From: an uncultured Candidatus Saccharibacteria bacterium
GTDB lineage: Bacteria; Patescibacteriota; Saccharimonadia; Saccharimonadales; Saccharimonadaceae
Assembly: GCA_938018005.1 (NCBI GenBank)
Contig: CALIJG010000020.1
Location: 1 to 64,000, forward strand
DNA: 64,000 nt
Reading direction: 5' to 3'
Shown: positions 19,197 through 28,664 of the stretch, piece by piece
How positions within the stretch are numbered: position 1 is the stretch's first letter
Layout of the letters: the number at the start of each line of letters is the position of its first letter
Position numbers and translations under genes: made by a program
Notes under the pieces: generated by a model
Seen by the model: only the letters and a program-made list of their open reading frames with translations
Databases searched by the model: none
Told to the model about the DNA's origin: nothing

Positions 19197-19373
19197 ATGT
19201 CTTTCTTCTTTAAATCGGAAGATAGCCGTCGCCAAGATGCGACGGCTAGGAAGACTAAGCAGGGCAAAACAAGATGCCCTGCTTGCGACGGCACCGGTAT
19301 TTTTGGTATAGGTGGTCGTGGTAGTATGACCTCAAGGCCATGCTCCAAATGTAAGGGTGAAGGTTATATATAA
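19197..19373 (+). CDS. 58-residue DnaJ-type zinc-finger protein
   Basis: The C-terminal half carries CPACDGTG and CSKCKGEG, i.e. two CxxCxGxG repeats as in the DnaJ zinc-binding domain, here only two and not four. The N-terminal half is basic. The frame is open upstream to 19137, but the ATG at 19197 follows the AGGAGGTGA site at 19181-19189. It could bind RNA or a partner protein; its position inside a long structured transcript suggests a link to that RNA, which is inference. Confidence 0.7.
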   Translation: MSFFFKSEDSRRQDATARKTKQGKTRCPACDGTGIFGIGGRGSMTSRPCSKCKGEGYI

Positions 19374-19465
19374 ACTTCACCCTTAGCAGCGGTCAGCCTC
19401 ACGTGCGAGGCTGAGAGAGTAGGTATTAAGTATAGCAGAATAAGGCTATACACCTATCCGTCACT

Positions 19466-19530
19466 GGAGATAAGGAGTAGCCAGGCTCCTAACAATGGTG
19501 TTGTAGGTTCGATTCCTGCTATCTCCGCCA
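19466..19530 (+). ncRNA. tRNA-like RNA with CCA end and no anticodon arm
   Basis: The 65-nt unit has a 7-pair acceptor stem (19466-19472 with 19520-19526), a D-arm-like hairpin (AGGAG / CTCCT), a 12-nt mini-hairpin AACA-ATGG-TGTT in place of the anticodon arm, a canonical T-arm with loop TTCGATT (19508-19514), a discriminator G and an encoded CCA (19528-19530). The acceptor and T stems give the normal 12-pair stack. With only 14 nt between D-arm and T-arm it cannot hold an anticodon arm. It could be a deleted tRNA gene, but its place inside a structured transcript and the similar unit at 19995-20092 argue for a functional tRNA-like domain. Confidence 0.55.
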
Positions 19531-19838
19531 TATGGCGAATGCTCCGCTTTCCCGCGTAGAGCACTGCCATAGCAACCGCCGCAGGTTTGCCTTTGTCGGA
19601 CAACAAAGAGGGGCAAGGCGGTATCGTTGCCACTTGGGAGGCAACGATCGAAAAGTCTCATGCTGCGCGTTTATTGCCGCGCACCGTGCGCTTGCCACGG
19701 AGACTTCTTTAAAACACGTGAGACTCGCGAGATTCACTCGCGTCCTGGCCACCCGCCAGGACGAGCAGAACCGCTTGTAGTCTCTCCCTGGCTCCTGCAT
19801 CCGCATCATGCGTTGAGGCAGGAGCTTCTTCCTTTTTT
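19531..19838 (+). ncRNA. structured 3' domain of the tRNA-like transcript, with terminator
   Basis: At least six nested hairpins are visible: a TGCTC / GAGCA stem, CCGCC / GGCGG closing an inner CCTTTGT / ACAAAG hairpin, a 7-pair CGTTGCC / GGCAACG hairpin, an AAGTCTC / GAGACTT multibranch stem holding two hairpins, and GTCCTGG / CCAGGAC. The stretch ends with a terminator: GCTCCTGC (19791-19798) with GCAGGAGC (19818-19825), then a T-rich run to 19838. No reading frame is convincing, and I do not recognise RNase P, tmRNA, 6S or SRP signatures. Confidence 0.55.
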
Positions 19839-19882
19839 AGTACATAACCGTGGTATAGCTATAAAATTCAGGTGCTCACTAC

Positions 19883-19911
19883 TTGACAATTATCGCTAGG
19901 TAGATTACAAT
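19883..19911 (+). promoter_or_regulatory. consensus promoter of the second tRNA-like RNA
   Basis: TTGACA at 19883-19888, 17-nt spacer and TACAAT at 19906-19911: a near-consensus housekeeping promoter with no gene behind it, only structured RNA. Confidence 0.75.
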
Positions 19912-19917
19912 TATTTC

Positions 19918-20238
19918 TACCCTTGCAAATAATTCGCCGGATCTGCTCCGGCTTGAGTTTTTGTAAGGAGTAGTCGGTCGATGGTGACCGACCTGGGATG
20001 GCCCGCGTGGTTGCGGGGTACGAGAGGCTTGCTTGTCAATGGAGACAAGTATTCGTGGGAACTCTCGTAGCAGGTTCGACTCCTGCCATCCCAGCTCTGT
20101 GAGCCCCCTCCAAGGAAATGCCTTGGAGAGTTGACCCAGAAAGGGGGTGGTCTATAAGACCATATTTTGCTCACATCGCCCCGCATCCACTGCGACACCC
20201 ATCTACGCATAAAATAAAGCGTGGGTGCGGGGCTTTCC
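19918..20238 (+). ncRNA. structured RNA with a tRNA-like core (RNA-2)
   Basis: Order of folds: a 5' long hairpin closed by CTAC-CCTT / AAGG-GTAG; a GTCGGTC / GACCGAC hairpin; a tRNA-like core (19995-20092) with 6-7 pair acceptor stem, D-like arm CCCGC / GCGGG, T-arm with loop TTCGACT (20075-20081), and in place of the anticodon arm an 8-pair stem TACGAGAG / CTCTCGTA (20019-20026 with 20062-20069) holding a CTTGTC / GACAAG hairpin whose loop again reads AATGG; a 3' domain closed by TGTGAGC / GCTCACA; and a 12-pair terminator stem (20179-20190 with 20221-20232). No CCA is encoded. It is not a usual tRNA. Confidence 0.6.
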
Positions 20239-20267
20239 CCTGATATATTGTGTTATAATAGCTTGAT

Positions 20268-21254
20268 ATGACGTCGTTTTGGAATGATTTGCCGCAGCCG
20301 TTTTTTGTTTTGGCGCCGATGGAGGCGGTGACGGATGTGGTGTTTCGCCACGTGGTGCGGCGGGCTGGTGCGCCCGATGTGTTCTTTACTGAGTTTGCTA
20401 ATGCGACGGGCTGGGTGCATGCTGGTGACAGGGCAATTGCTGGCCGGCTCGTCAGGACGGACGACGAGTACCCCCTCGTGGCGCAGATCTGGGGTGGCGA
20501 GCCAGGTGATATGGAGCAATTTGCCCAGCACTGCGCACGCCTGGGCTTTGCAGGGATTGACATCAACATGGGCTGCCCCGCCAAGAGTGCCATCAAGAGC
20601 GGGGGTGCAGCGCTGATTCGCAATCCAGACGTTGCGGTAGCCGCTATCGCCGCGGCCAAGACGGCTGGCTTGCCAGTCAGCGTCAAGACTCGCCTTGGCT
20701 ACAGCACTGTGGATGAGTGGCACGCCTGGCTCACAACGCTGCTCCAGCAAAATATCGTCAATCTCACCATCCATCTGCGCACCAAGAAGGAGATGAGCAA
20801 GGTGGCGGCACACTATGAGCTGATCGATGACATCGTGGCACTGCGCGATGCAATTGCGCCGCAGACACTGCTCACCATCAATGGCGATATTCGCGATCGG
20901 GCGCATGGCATGGCGCTGGTGGCAGCTCACCCGGGCGTCAATGGGGTGATGATTGGCCGTGGGGTGTTTGCCGATCCATTTTGCTTTGCGCCGCACGCCG
21001 ACGATACAGTGCAGAGTGCTGGCTCTCTGGTGCAGCGCAACTTCGCCCTCCTTCGCTACCACCTTGATCTCTTCGACCACTGGCAGCCACAGCTCGGCCG
21101 GCCATACGAGACGCTCAAACGCTTCTACAAGATCTACATTCGCGATTTCGACGGCGCGAAGGAGCTGCGCGACCAGCTGATGCACACCACCAGCACGGCC
21201 GAGGCACGGCACACCATCCACCAGTGGCATGAGACTATGCACACGTCTGAGTAG
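20268..21254 (+). CDS. tRNA-dihydrouridine synthase (Dus family)
   Basis: A 328-residue FMN TIM-barrel enzyme that reduces uridine in the tRNA D-loop. Visible: APMEAVTD at the N-terminus, NMGCPAKS near 98-105 with the catalytic Cys, V-K-T-R-L-G near 141, a H-L-R-T segment near 171, the NGDI phosphate-binding loop near 204, and G-V-M-I-G-R-G near 226. The subtype (A, B or C) is not decided. TATAAT at 20254-20259 lies 8 nt before the ATG (leaderless). It directly follows the tRNA-like RNA locus, an apt but unproven association. Confidence 0.93.
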   Translation: MTSFWNDLPQPFFVLAPMEAVTDVVFRHVVRRAGAPDVFFTEFANATGWVHAGDRAIAGRLVRTDDEYPLVAQIWGGEPGDMEQFAQHCARLGFAGIDINMGCPAKSAIKSGGAALIRNPDVAVAAIAAAKTAGLPVSVKTRLGYSTVDEWHAWLTTLLQQNIVNLTIHLRTKKEMSKVAAHYELIDDIVALRDAIAPQTLLTINGDIRDRAHGMALVAAHPGVNGVMIGRGVFADPFCFAPHADDTVQSAGSLVQRNFALLRYHLDLFDHWQPQLGRPYETLKRFYKIYIRDFDGAKELRDQLMHTTSTAEARHTIHQWHETMHTSE

Positions 21255-21500
21255 ATGGTGTTTGTGCTATAGTGAAGGAAGGTGACATCCTCAAATTATA
21301 TCGTCATGAGGACGAGCGGGAGCGATAGTTCTCCATCGGTATGGGCAGGGTAGTAGTGATGCTTGAGATATCCTTATCTATGAAGCAAGAAGCGTTTGCC
21401 ATGATAGCTATTGCCAGGCAAAGCAAAAGAGACAATAATCAATAGACCTCTTAGTCGAAAGATTGGTTTAATTTACTTGTTATTTGCCACACCCAAGAAA
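21255..21500 (+). other. intergenic stretch with an isolated promoter-like site
   Basis: An extended -10 (TGC-TATAGT, about 21266-21274) is followed by a TCCTCA / TGAGGA hairpin (about 21288-21313) and no reading frame. It could start a small RNA, but no terminator is clear. Confidence 0.3.
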
Positions 21501-22451
21501 CTACTCGAGCACCGTCACCGTCATGCGTGGGCCGCACAACGCCATGATGGCAGCAAGGTTGTAGTAGAGCATGGCAGTGGCGGCCTGCTGCTGGGCAGTT
21601 GGGTCGCCCGGGTAGAGTGCTTCAGCTGAGGGTGTAAAGGCCCATGTGTCGATATTGAAGGCCTGGCGATGCTCGGGTGCGCGGTCGAATTCTTGTGCTA
21701 AGGCCTGGCGGTCGAGCGTCGTCCCCGTGCGCTGATTCATCACCACCACCGCCTCATGGTGGCTACCGTGCAACATATCGGTGTGAGCACCAGTGGGCTC
21801 AGCACTCTTTGCTAGCTGCGCGTCGACCATTGCCACAAGATCGTTGCCACTAGCCATAACAAGCTTGGACTCATCTGCTGCATGGCGAATGATCTGCTGG
21901 TGTGTTTCGTCGCTACTATCGCTACCAAGACGAAGCTCAGTAGCCAGGGCACGCAACTGCTCACCATGCTGAGCAATGATAGTGAAGATCGCACCCACTT
22001 TGTCGGCTGCAGCACAGCCAGCGTCTTCGCCATGAGCATAGTCATCCCGATGGACGCGCACCGTCACCGGTATCTGGCCAATCTGCCCCAAGACGCGCGC
22101 ATTCGCTTCATTAATCGAATCGCTATTACCACGCACCAGTCGATCCGTCACTAGATAGAGCAAGCCACCGCCTGCACCATTTGGCACTGCTTCCGCTGTG
22201 CTGCCGGGTCGGCCATCCATGCACGCGCCAATGATGTTCTGTACTGCTGGCACATAGTACTCGCCGAGCCGCTGGACAAACTCTGCTGCGCGAGACCACT
22301 CTGGTGTATCGAGCTTACCAAGGCCATACTCGTTACCTAATTGGTAGGATACAACAAGCTGCTCATAACAATTACTTGTAGTCTTCTCATCATTACGTCG
22401 ATAACTCTGTGCTTCATCTGATGATGAAGCACGTGAATAGAGTTCCGTCAT
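21501..22451 (-). CDS. carbonic-anhydrase-like protein (beta/CDCA type), tentative
   Basis: A 316-residue soluble protein. C77-M-D-G-R81 matches the C-x-D-x-R metal/active-site motif of beta-type and cadmium-type carbonic anhydrases, and further on H134, H140 and C146 (in a H-G-E-D-A-G-C segment) offer the remaining ligands, although the spacing differs from the classical H-x-x-C. A Gly-rich loop follows the first motif (N-G-A-G-G-G). If correct it interconverts CO2 and bicarbonate with a Cys/His-bound metal. Other enzymes with C-x-D-x-R cannot be excluded. The TATAAT upstream (minus strand, about 22494-22499) leaves a 5' UTR of about 40 nt. Confidence 0.45.
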   Translation of the reverse strand: MTELYSRASSSDEAQSYRRNDEKTTSNCYEQLVVSYQLGNEYGLGKLDTPEWSRAAEFVQRLGEYYVPAVQNIIGACMDGRPGSTAEAVPNGAGGGLLYLVTDRLVRGNSDSINEANARVLGQIGQIPVTVRVHRDDYAHGEDAGCAAADKVGAIFTIIAQHGEQLRALATELRLGSDSSDETHQQIIRHAADESKLVMASGNDLVAMVDAQLAKSAEPTGAHTDMLHGSHHEAVVVMNQRTGTTLDRQALAQEFDRAPEHRQAFNIDTWAFTPSAEALYPGDPTAQQQAATAMLYYNLAAIMALCGPRMTVTVLE

Positions 22452-22491
22452 TATATGCTATCTCTCTGCGCTTATCTCTGTTACCCTAATA

Positions 22492-22923
22492 TTATACGCG
22501 ATGCTTATTGTGGCGCCGGCGCAGGCCAGCCACCTTCAGACGCACGGCATGGCGGTCGACCAGTTGGTGCGCTTTTTCGAGCTCCACTTGGTTACTGGCG
22601 TTGTCGCGCTGCTTAAGGGCACGCTCAAGGGCGGCTTTACTTTCAGCCTCAATGATATCGTCGCCATGCTCGGCTTCGTCGACCAAGATGCGTACCTTTG
22701 TCTGGCTAATTTCGACCACCCCACCAGAGATGGCAAAGTACTCCAGATGGTCGTCACTGTCGTCCTTGGCGCGACGCACCGCCACAACGCCTGGCACTGC
22801 CAGAGTTACGAGTGGTTCGTGCCCCGGGAAGACCGCAATCTGCCCATCCGGCGTCGGTAGCATCACCTCATACACAGTCTCGTGTAGCTTGCTACCAGTC
22901 AGTGTCACAAGTTCTAAATCCAT
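22492..22923 (-). CDS. atpC: ATP synthase F1 subunit epsilon
   Basis: A 143-residue protein with the N-terminal beta-sandwich (P-D-G-x-I-A-V-F-P-G-H-E-P near 25-36, then an L-x-V-x-G-G-x-V-E-I segment) and a helical C-terminal hairpin (95-143). Epsilon links gamma rotation to the c-ring and restrains ATP hydrolysis. It is separated from atpD by about 970 nt, with a terminator after atpD, a 108-residue gene and a second terminator in between. Its own -10 TATAGT (minus strand, 22930-22935) lies 6 nt before the ATG, so it is a separate leaderless transcript. Confidence 0.92.
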   Translation of the reverse strand: MDLELVTLTGSKLHETVYEVMLPTPDGQIAVFPGHEPLVTLAVPGVVAVRRAKDDSDDHLEYFAISGGVVEISQTKVRILVDEAEHGDDIIEAESKAALERALKQRDNASNQVELEKAHQLVDRHAVRLKVAGLRRRHNKHRV

Positions 22924-22994
22924 AGCCTTACTATAGCAGAGTAGCAGAGAAAAAGCGAGGTAGAAGGCAGGGTGATTTTTACTTCAAGCAAGAG

Positions 22995-23042
22995 AAAAGG
23001 GCGGGGAGCAGCAAGCCACATGGCGCTGCTCAACCCGCCCTT
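22995..23042 (-). terminator. terminator after the 108-residue gene
   Basis: AAGGGCGGG-GAGCAGC pairs with GCTGCTC-CCCGCCCTT; on the minus strand the stem is followed by TTTTCTCTT. It isolates the 23067-23393 gene from atpC. Confidence 0.75.
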
Positions 23043-23066
23043 AGCGGTAGGGGTAACCTAGGAAGG

Positions 23067-23393
23067 TTAGAGCACTAACCCCCAGGCAAAGAGGGAGATA
23101 AAAATCCCCCCAATAGCGGCTACTGCAATGAGCAGCAACCCCGAGGCCTTTGGCAGGCGCTGGCCTGCCACGATGGCTCCTCCGAAGAGGAGCCACATGA
23201 GATACATCACGAGCCAGGGCAGCTCGTGAACCCCAAATGCCGTCCCACCGAAGTGAAACAGCATGAGGTAACTGCCAAGCGGTACACCCGCCCAGGAGAA
23301 CACCTTGATTAGCCAGAAGGGCGCAACGTTACGCGCCTTTCTGGCTTCGCGGCGCATGGAACGATCGTCCCATGCGTTTTTCCTGTTGTGCAT
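23067..23393 (-). CDS. small membrane protein between atpD and atpC
   Basis: A 108-residue protein with a basic N-terminus (about 1-22) and three hydrophobic helices. No family recognised. The ATG at 23393 has a GAAGGAG ribosome site 8-14 nt upstream. It is transcribed in the same direction as the ATP synthase genes but lies between two terminators, so it is its own transcript. Confidence 0.65.
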   Translation of the reverse strand: MHNRKNAWDDRSMRREARKARNVAPFWLIKVFSWAGVPLGSYLMLFHFGGTAFGVHELPWLVMYLMWLLFGGAIVAGQRLPKASGLLLIAVAAIGGIFISLFAWGLVL

Positions 23394-23747
23394 GAGAGTT
23401 CTCCTTCCATGCGTATCCTTGAGGCGCTGGTCGCCCCACCACTCTCAAGTGTGCCATATTTGATCGGGTAAGTCAAAGTGTGTCTATCTGAGGCTGAGCG
23501 CTTTACTGCTTTCTCATACTGTTCGCAGTAGATACTACTGTAATAAGCATATTTCTATACATACCAATATATCTTGATACTATATCTATTCTCTATGTAT
23601 CGATATCTTTATACCCATGTCTCTATATCCATGCTATTCTCTATCTTTATATCTCCATATCCATCCATATCGATTTCTCTCCTATTATATATAAATATAT
23701 ATAAAAGAAGAGAAAAAGAACCCACGCTAACAGAGAAAAAACAGGGT

Positions 23748-23779
23748 AAAAAAGGCGAATTTCGAAATTCGCCTTTTTT
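23748..23779. terminator. bidirectional terminator
   Basis: A perfect palindrome A6-GGCGAATTTC / GAAATTCGCC-T6 gives a 10-pair stem with a T-run on both strands. Confidence 0.8.
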
Positions 23780-23819
23780 GAAGGAAGAAAATGAGAGAAA
23801 TGGCGAGGAAGATAGGCAA

Positions 23820-23865
23820 AGAAAACAGCAGCCAAACACAGAGAGAATATCTCGGTTGGCTGCTG
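23820..23865 (-). terminator. terminator of the ATP synthase operon after atpD
   Basis: CAGCAGCCAA (23826-23835) pairs with TTGGCTGCTG (23856-23865). On the minus strand the stem is followed by TTTTCTTT. It ends the transcript 25 nt past the atpD stop and so separates atpC. Confidence 0.75.
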
Positions 23866-23889
23866 CCGTATAAGAATGTGCAGGGAGCG

Positions 23890-25290
<1,401 letters not shown>

Positions 25291-25293
25291 TCA

Positions 25294-25806
25294 TTATACT
25301 TTCTTTGCTTGCAGATTATTATGGCTATCTGGCGTCTTGGTACGATACTTCTGTATATACCGCATAGTATCACGGGCTGCAACACCGCAGTAAGTTAGCA
25401 ATATCACAATTGGTACATATGGCAAGAGACTACTGACGACTGGTAGTTCGGCACACGCCATAATAGGCTGAGCCGGCCAGGCAAGGCGAGCAATATCATT
25501 GGCCTGCGCCTCCACGCCATGCACAGCAAAGGATACAAGAAAGCCCGCAACATACGAGCCAAAGCCAGCAAGGATCACAACTAATAGGCCAGTCGTAACA
25601 CTCACAAAGCTCGCACTATGTCGCTGGCCATACCGCCAATACCACAGCCCACCGAGAGCAAACGGCAACATAAGCGCAAGGCCAAAGAGTAACCCCTCAC
25701 CACGGCTAGCAGACAGCATCAGAATACCACCCACAAGAAGCAACACCACACACACAAGCGCATACATGATAAGCGCAGCTATCACGATACGCGCGTAGTA
25801 TTTCAT
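25294..25806 (-). CDS. extra membrane protein inside the ATP synthase operon
   Basis: A 170-residue protein with about four hydrophobic segments (about 8-32, 40-60, 68-95, 115-145) and a basic C-terminus. Its ATG overlaps the atpG stop (ATGA), so it is translationally coupled to atpG, and atpD starts 25 nt after its stop. I recognise no known ATP synthase subunit: a, b, c and AtpI are all present elsewhere in the operon. It may be an assembly factor or lineage-specific accessory subunit. Confidence 0.75.
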   Translation of the reverse strand: MKYYARIVIAALIMYALVCVVLLLVGGILMLSASRGEGLLFGLALMLPFALGGLWYWRYGQRHSASFVSVTTGLLVVILAGFGSYVAGFLVSFAVHGVEAQANDIARLAWPAQPIMACAELPVVSSLLPYVPIVILLTYCGVAARDTMRYIQKYRTKTPDSHNNLQAKKV

Positions 25807-26690
25807 CCCATTGCCTCCACACCAGCGCTAATCTCGGTCAGCTCTTGCGTGATGGCACCTTGACGCTGTTTGTTCATCTCGAGTGTTAGGTCATCGACAA
25901 GGCTAGTAGCGTTATCGGTGGCATTCTTCATAGCAAGCATACGCTGGCTGTGTTCACTCGCCCGAGCATCGAGCAGAGCTTGGTAGAGCCGGGCACTCAC
26001 CATGCGCGCAGCGATGGTGTCGAGTACTGCTTGCGGGCTTGGCTCGAAGAGTGCTTCATCATCTGGGATTACCTCATCGTCATCCACCGCATCGAGCTGC
26101 TCGGCATCAAGGCCAGCGGGCAAGAGGTGGATCGTGTCAGGGTGCTGCGTCATACTGCTATAAAAGCGGGTAAATACGACGTCGATCGCATCGACCTGCT
26201 TACTCACAAACATATCGTGCGCGGTGTCGAGAATTGCCCGGAAGGCTGGCCCAGTTGGGCGATCTGGCACATCCTCGTACACCCCAACCACCTGCGTATC
26301 TTTAAGACGAGCAACAAACTGCGCCGCCTTGCGCCCCACCGCAATGGTAGTATTGTCAATCCCCGCTGTATCGTCATCGCGCAGGAGCTGGACATAGCGC
26401 TTCAGAACATTGCTATTGTAGGCACCAGCCAATCCTTTATCGGCGGCAATGACGATGATCAAGCGGCGCTTGACTGCGCGCTGAGCAAACAGGGGGTGAT
26501 CGTCGGTCGCACCCTGGCGCGAGAGGTAGCGCAAGAGGCCACGTGCTGCTGTGGTATACGGCGCAGTGGTGCGGCTTGCATCTTGGGCACGGCGCATCTT
26601 GCTCGCTGCCACCATCTGCATTGCCTTGGTGATCTGCTTGGTACTCTTAACCGAGCGAATCCGTGCTTTGAGCTGTTGCGTATTGGGCAT
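25803..26690 (-). CDS. atpG: ATP synthase F1 subunit gamma
   Basis: A 295-residue central stalk subunit with the family N-terminus (R-I-R-S-V-K-S-T-x-Q-I-T-K-A-M-x-M-V-A) and C-terminal helix (S-L-V-D-D-L-T-L-E-M-N-K-x-R-Q). About residues 195-215 carry an acidic insertion. It follows atpA by 15 nt and overlaps the next gene by ATGA. Confidence 0.97.
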   Translation of the reverse strand: MPNTQQLKARIRSVKSTKQITKAMQMVAASKMRRAQDASRTTAPYTTAARGLLRYLSRQGATDDHPLFAQRAVKRRLIIVIAADKGLAGAYNSNVLKRYVQLLRDDDTAGIDNTTIAVGRKAAQFVARLKDTQVVGVYEDVPDRPTGPAFRAILDTAHDMFVSKQVDAIDVVFTRFYSSMTQHPDTIHLLPAGLDAEQLDAVDDDEVIPDDEALFEPSPQAVLDTIAARMVSARLYQALLDARASEHSQRMLAMKNATDNATSLVDDLTLEMNKQRQGAITQELTEISAGVEAMG

Positions 26691-26705
26691 AGCGACCTCC
26701 GTTGC

Positions 26706-28241
26706 TTACTCCGCAAATTCCTTGGCAATTTCGCCCGCGGTTGATTCTATCAAGTGGCTGAGTTTCTCATCAGCGCCAAACTTCTGGTCGCCCTTATTGA
26801 GGGTGCGCATTTGTTCCTTAGCCTCGGCCCAGAGACGGCTCAGCAGAGCATCTTGCGCGGCTTTGATCTTCGTGGCTGGCACGGTGTCGAAGTAGCCTTG
26901 GCTCACCGCCACAATGCTCACCACCTGCTCCCAGACACTCATTGGCTGGTACTGTGGCTGCTTGAGGAGCTCTGTCAGGCGCTGGCCACGGCCAATCTGC
27001 GCCTTGGTCTCAGCATCAAGGTCACTTCCGAACTGAGCAAAGCTTGCCAACTCACGGAACTGACTCAACCCGAGCTTGAGGTTACCACTGACACTCTTGA
27101 GCGCCTTTGTCTGCGCCGCACCACCAACACGCGACACCGAGAGACCAGCACTAATGGCTGGGCGAATACCTTGGTAGAAGAGATCTGTCTCCATAAAGAT
27201 CTGCCCGTCGGTGATGGAAATCACGTTGGTGGGGATGTAAGCGGAGATATCGCCTGCCTGAGTCTCAATGATCGGCAGAGCAGTGAGCGAACCTGCCCCA
27301 AGCTCATCACTTAGCTTGGCACTGCGCTCGAGTAGGCGGCTGTGCAAGTAGAACACATCACCTGGGAAGGCCTCGCGCCCTGGTGGGCGACGCAGCAGCA
27401 AGCTCATCTGGCGGTAGGCGACAGCGTGCTTGGTGAGGTCGTCATAGATCATCAAAGCATGGCCACTGTTGTCGCGAAAGTACTCACCCATGGCAGTGCC
27501 GGCGTATGGCGCGAGATAGAGTAGGGAAGCTGGGTCGCTTGGGCTGGTCGCTACCACGATAGTCTGGTCCATCACACCTTCTTCTTTCAGGCGCTCGACC
27601 AGGCGAGCAATCTTACTCAGCTTCTGCCCAACGGCAACGTAGACATTCACCACGCCAGTCTTTTGGCGGGCTTGGTTGATCATCGTGTCGAGTGCGATTG
27701 CCGTCTTACCAGTTTGGCGATCACCAATGATGAGCTCGCGCTGGCCACGGCCAATCGGGAACATCGCATCGATGCTCATAATACCAGTCATCAGTGGCTC
27801 GTGCACGCTCTTGCGGCCCATCACACCAATCGCCTCACGCTCTACGAGGCCGCGCTGCGTGGTAGTAATAGCTGGGCCACCATCAAGCGGCTCACCGAGT
27901 GGGTTCACCACGCGGCCAAGCAGCTCCTCACCGACCGGCACGCTCAGGACCTCGCCCTTGAGCTTAACGCGGTCGCCAGCAGCAACACCTTGGTCGCTGC
28001 CAAGCAGCACAGCACCAATTTCATCTTCCATCAGGTTGAGGGCAAATGCCTCAACGACACCTGTTTTGGTCTCGATCTCGAGCACCTCGCTATAGCCAGC
28101 GTGGCGCAAGCCATGTACCCAGGCCACACCATCACCCACTCGGGTCACGATACCGACCTGCTCTAGTCCCTCAGAGGCTTCCAGGCCTGCGATCGCTTGC
28201 CGCAAGCTCTCGGACAACTCTGTAACCGTTGTTTCAGCCAT
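26706..28241 (-). CDS. atpA: ATP synthase F1 subunit alpha
   Basis: A 511-residue protein with Walker [10 protein letters not shown] near 170-178, the family signature [13 protein letters not shown] near 365, and the expected length. It binds nucleotide non-catalytically in the alpha3-beta3 hexamer. It starts 12 nt after atpH. Confidence 0.98.
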   Translation of the reverse strand: MAETTVTELSESLRQAIAGLEASEGLEQVGIVTRVGDGVAWVHGLRHAGYSEVLEIETKTGVVEAFALNLMEDEIGAVLLGSDQGVAAGDRVKLKGEVLSVPVGEELLGRVVNPLGEPLDGGPAITTTQRGLVEREAIGVMGRKSVHEPLMTGIMSIDAMFPIGRGQRELIIGDRQTGKTAIALDTMINQARQKTGVVNVYVAVGQKLSKIARLVERLKEEGVMDQTIVVATSPSDPASLLYLAPYAGTAMGEYFRDNSGHALMIYDDLTKHAVAYRQMSLLLRRPPGREAFPGDVFYLHSRLLERSAKLSDELGAGSLTALPIIETQAGDISAYIPTNVISITDGQIFMETDLFYQGIRPAISAGLSVSRVGGAAQTKALKSVSGNLKLGLSQFRELASFAQFGSDLDAETKAQIGRGQRLTELLKQPQYQPMSVWEQVVSIVAVSQGYFDTVPATKIKAAQDALLSRLWAEAKEQMRTLNKGDQKFGADEKLSHLIESTAGEIAKEFAE

Positions 28242-28253
28242 GTATAATTCCTC

Positions 28254-28664
28254 TTATTTCGTGCCCGCAAGGGCGGTTAATTTGTGTTGGATAGTGCCAT
28301 CATAATGCTGGCCTGGCAGAGCAATCTTTACGCCACCGATCACCGACGGATCGACAACCTGGCGGAGCTGTACTGACGTAACCGGCGCAGTGCCACTCTG
28401 CTCAGCAAGTGCCGTGACCTCTGTTGTGAGCTGCTTCTGCAAAGCAGCCGACAGTGCATGTGCCGTCGTGACCTCAGCGACAACGATACCACGCTCAGCC
28501 AGCGCTTCCTCAATCGTTGCTGCCACCACATCGACATCGCGCGTTGCACGGGTGTCAATAAGATAGGCGGCAACTTGACGCAGTAAGGCAGACACCTCAG
28601 CACCAGCAGCAATCTGCTCAGCAATATACGCAGCGAGGCGGCGGCGCGAAAAACCGGCCGCCAT
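28254..28664 (-). CDS. atpH: ATP synthase F1 subunit delta (short)
   Basis: A 136-residue protein, against the usual 175-180. The C-terminal part ending in the beta-hairpin region (V-D-P-S-V-I-G-G-V-K-I, near 107-117) is preserved, as in OSCP/delta, while the N-terminal helical bundle that contacts alpha is shortened to about 90 residues. It overlaps atpF by one nucleotide (TAATG-type junction), consistent with its place in the operon. Confidence 0.9.
   Translation of the reverse strand: MAAGFSRRRLAAYIAEQIAAGAEVSALLRQVAAYLIDTRATRDVDVVAATIEEALAERGIVVAEVTTAHALSAALQKQLTTEVTALAEQSGTAPVTSVQLRQVVDPSVIGGVKIALPGQHYDGTIQHKLTALAGTK

Larger units (their letters stand above)
23394..23889 (-). other. AT-rich intergenic region after atpD
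   Basis: About 500 nt without a supported gene. 23530-23710 is an imperfect tract of TATATC/TCTATA-type repeats on which some long but meaningless reading frames occur. The gene-side part holds two terminators listed separately. On the minus strand about 23552-23572 a further partial match to the shared TATATTGG promoter spacer is present but without a -35 box. Confidence 0.55.

Noticed and set aside
19085..19530. tmRNA gene ending in the first tRNA-like unit
   Set aside because: The two acceptor strands are only 65 nt apart, no tag reading frame or TTCGACGG-type 5' motif is present, and the alanine G3-U70 pair is missing. A permuted tmRNA is also unlikely because no matching 5' acceptor strand lies downstream.
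21266..21400. Riboswitch in the gap after the Dus gene
   Set aside because: One hairpin and a promoter-like site are present, but no known aptamer signature (TPP, SAM, guanidine, PRPP) can be recognised and no gene follows in that direction.
23530..23710. CRISPR or functional repeat array
   Set aside because: The TATATC-like tract is imperfect, without regular spacers. I see no CRISPR array in the window.
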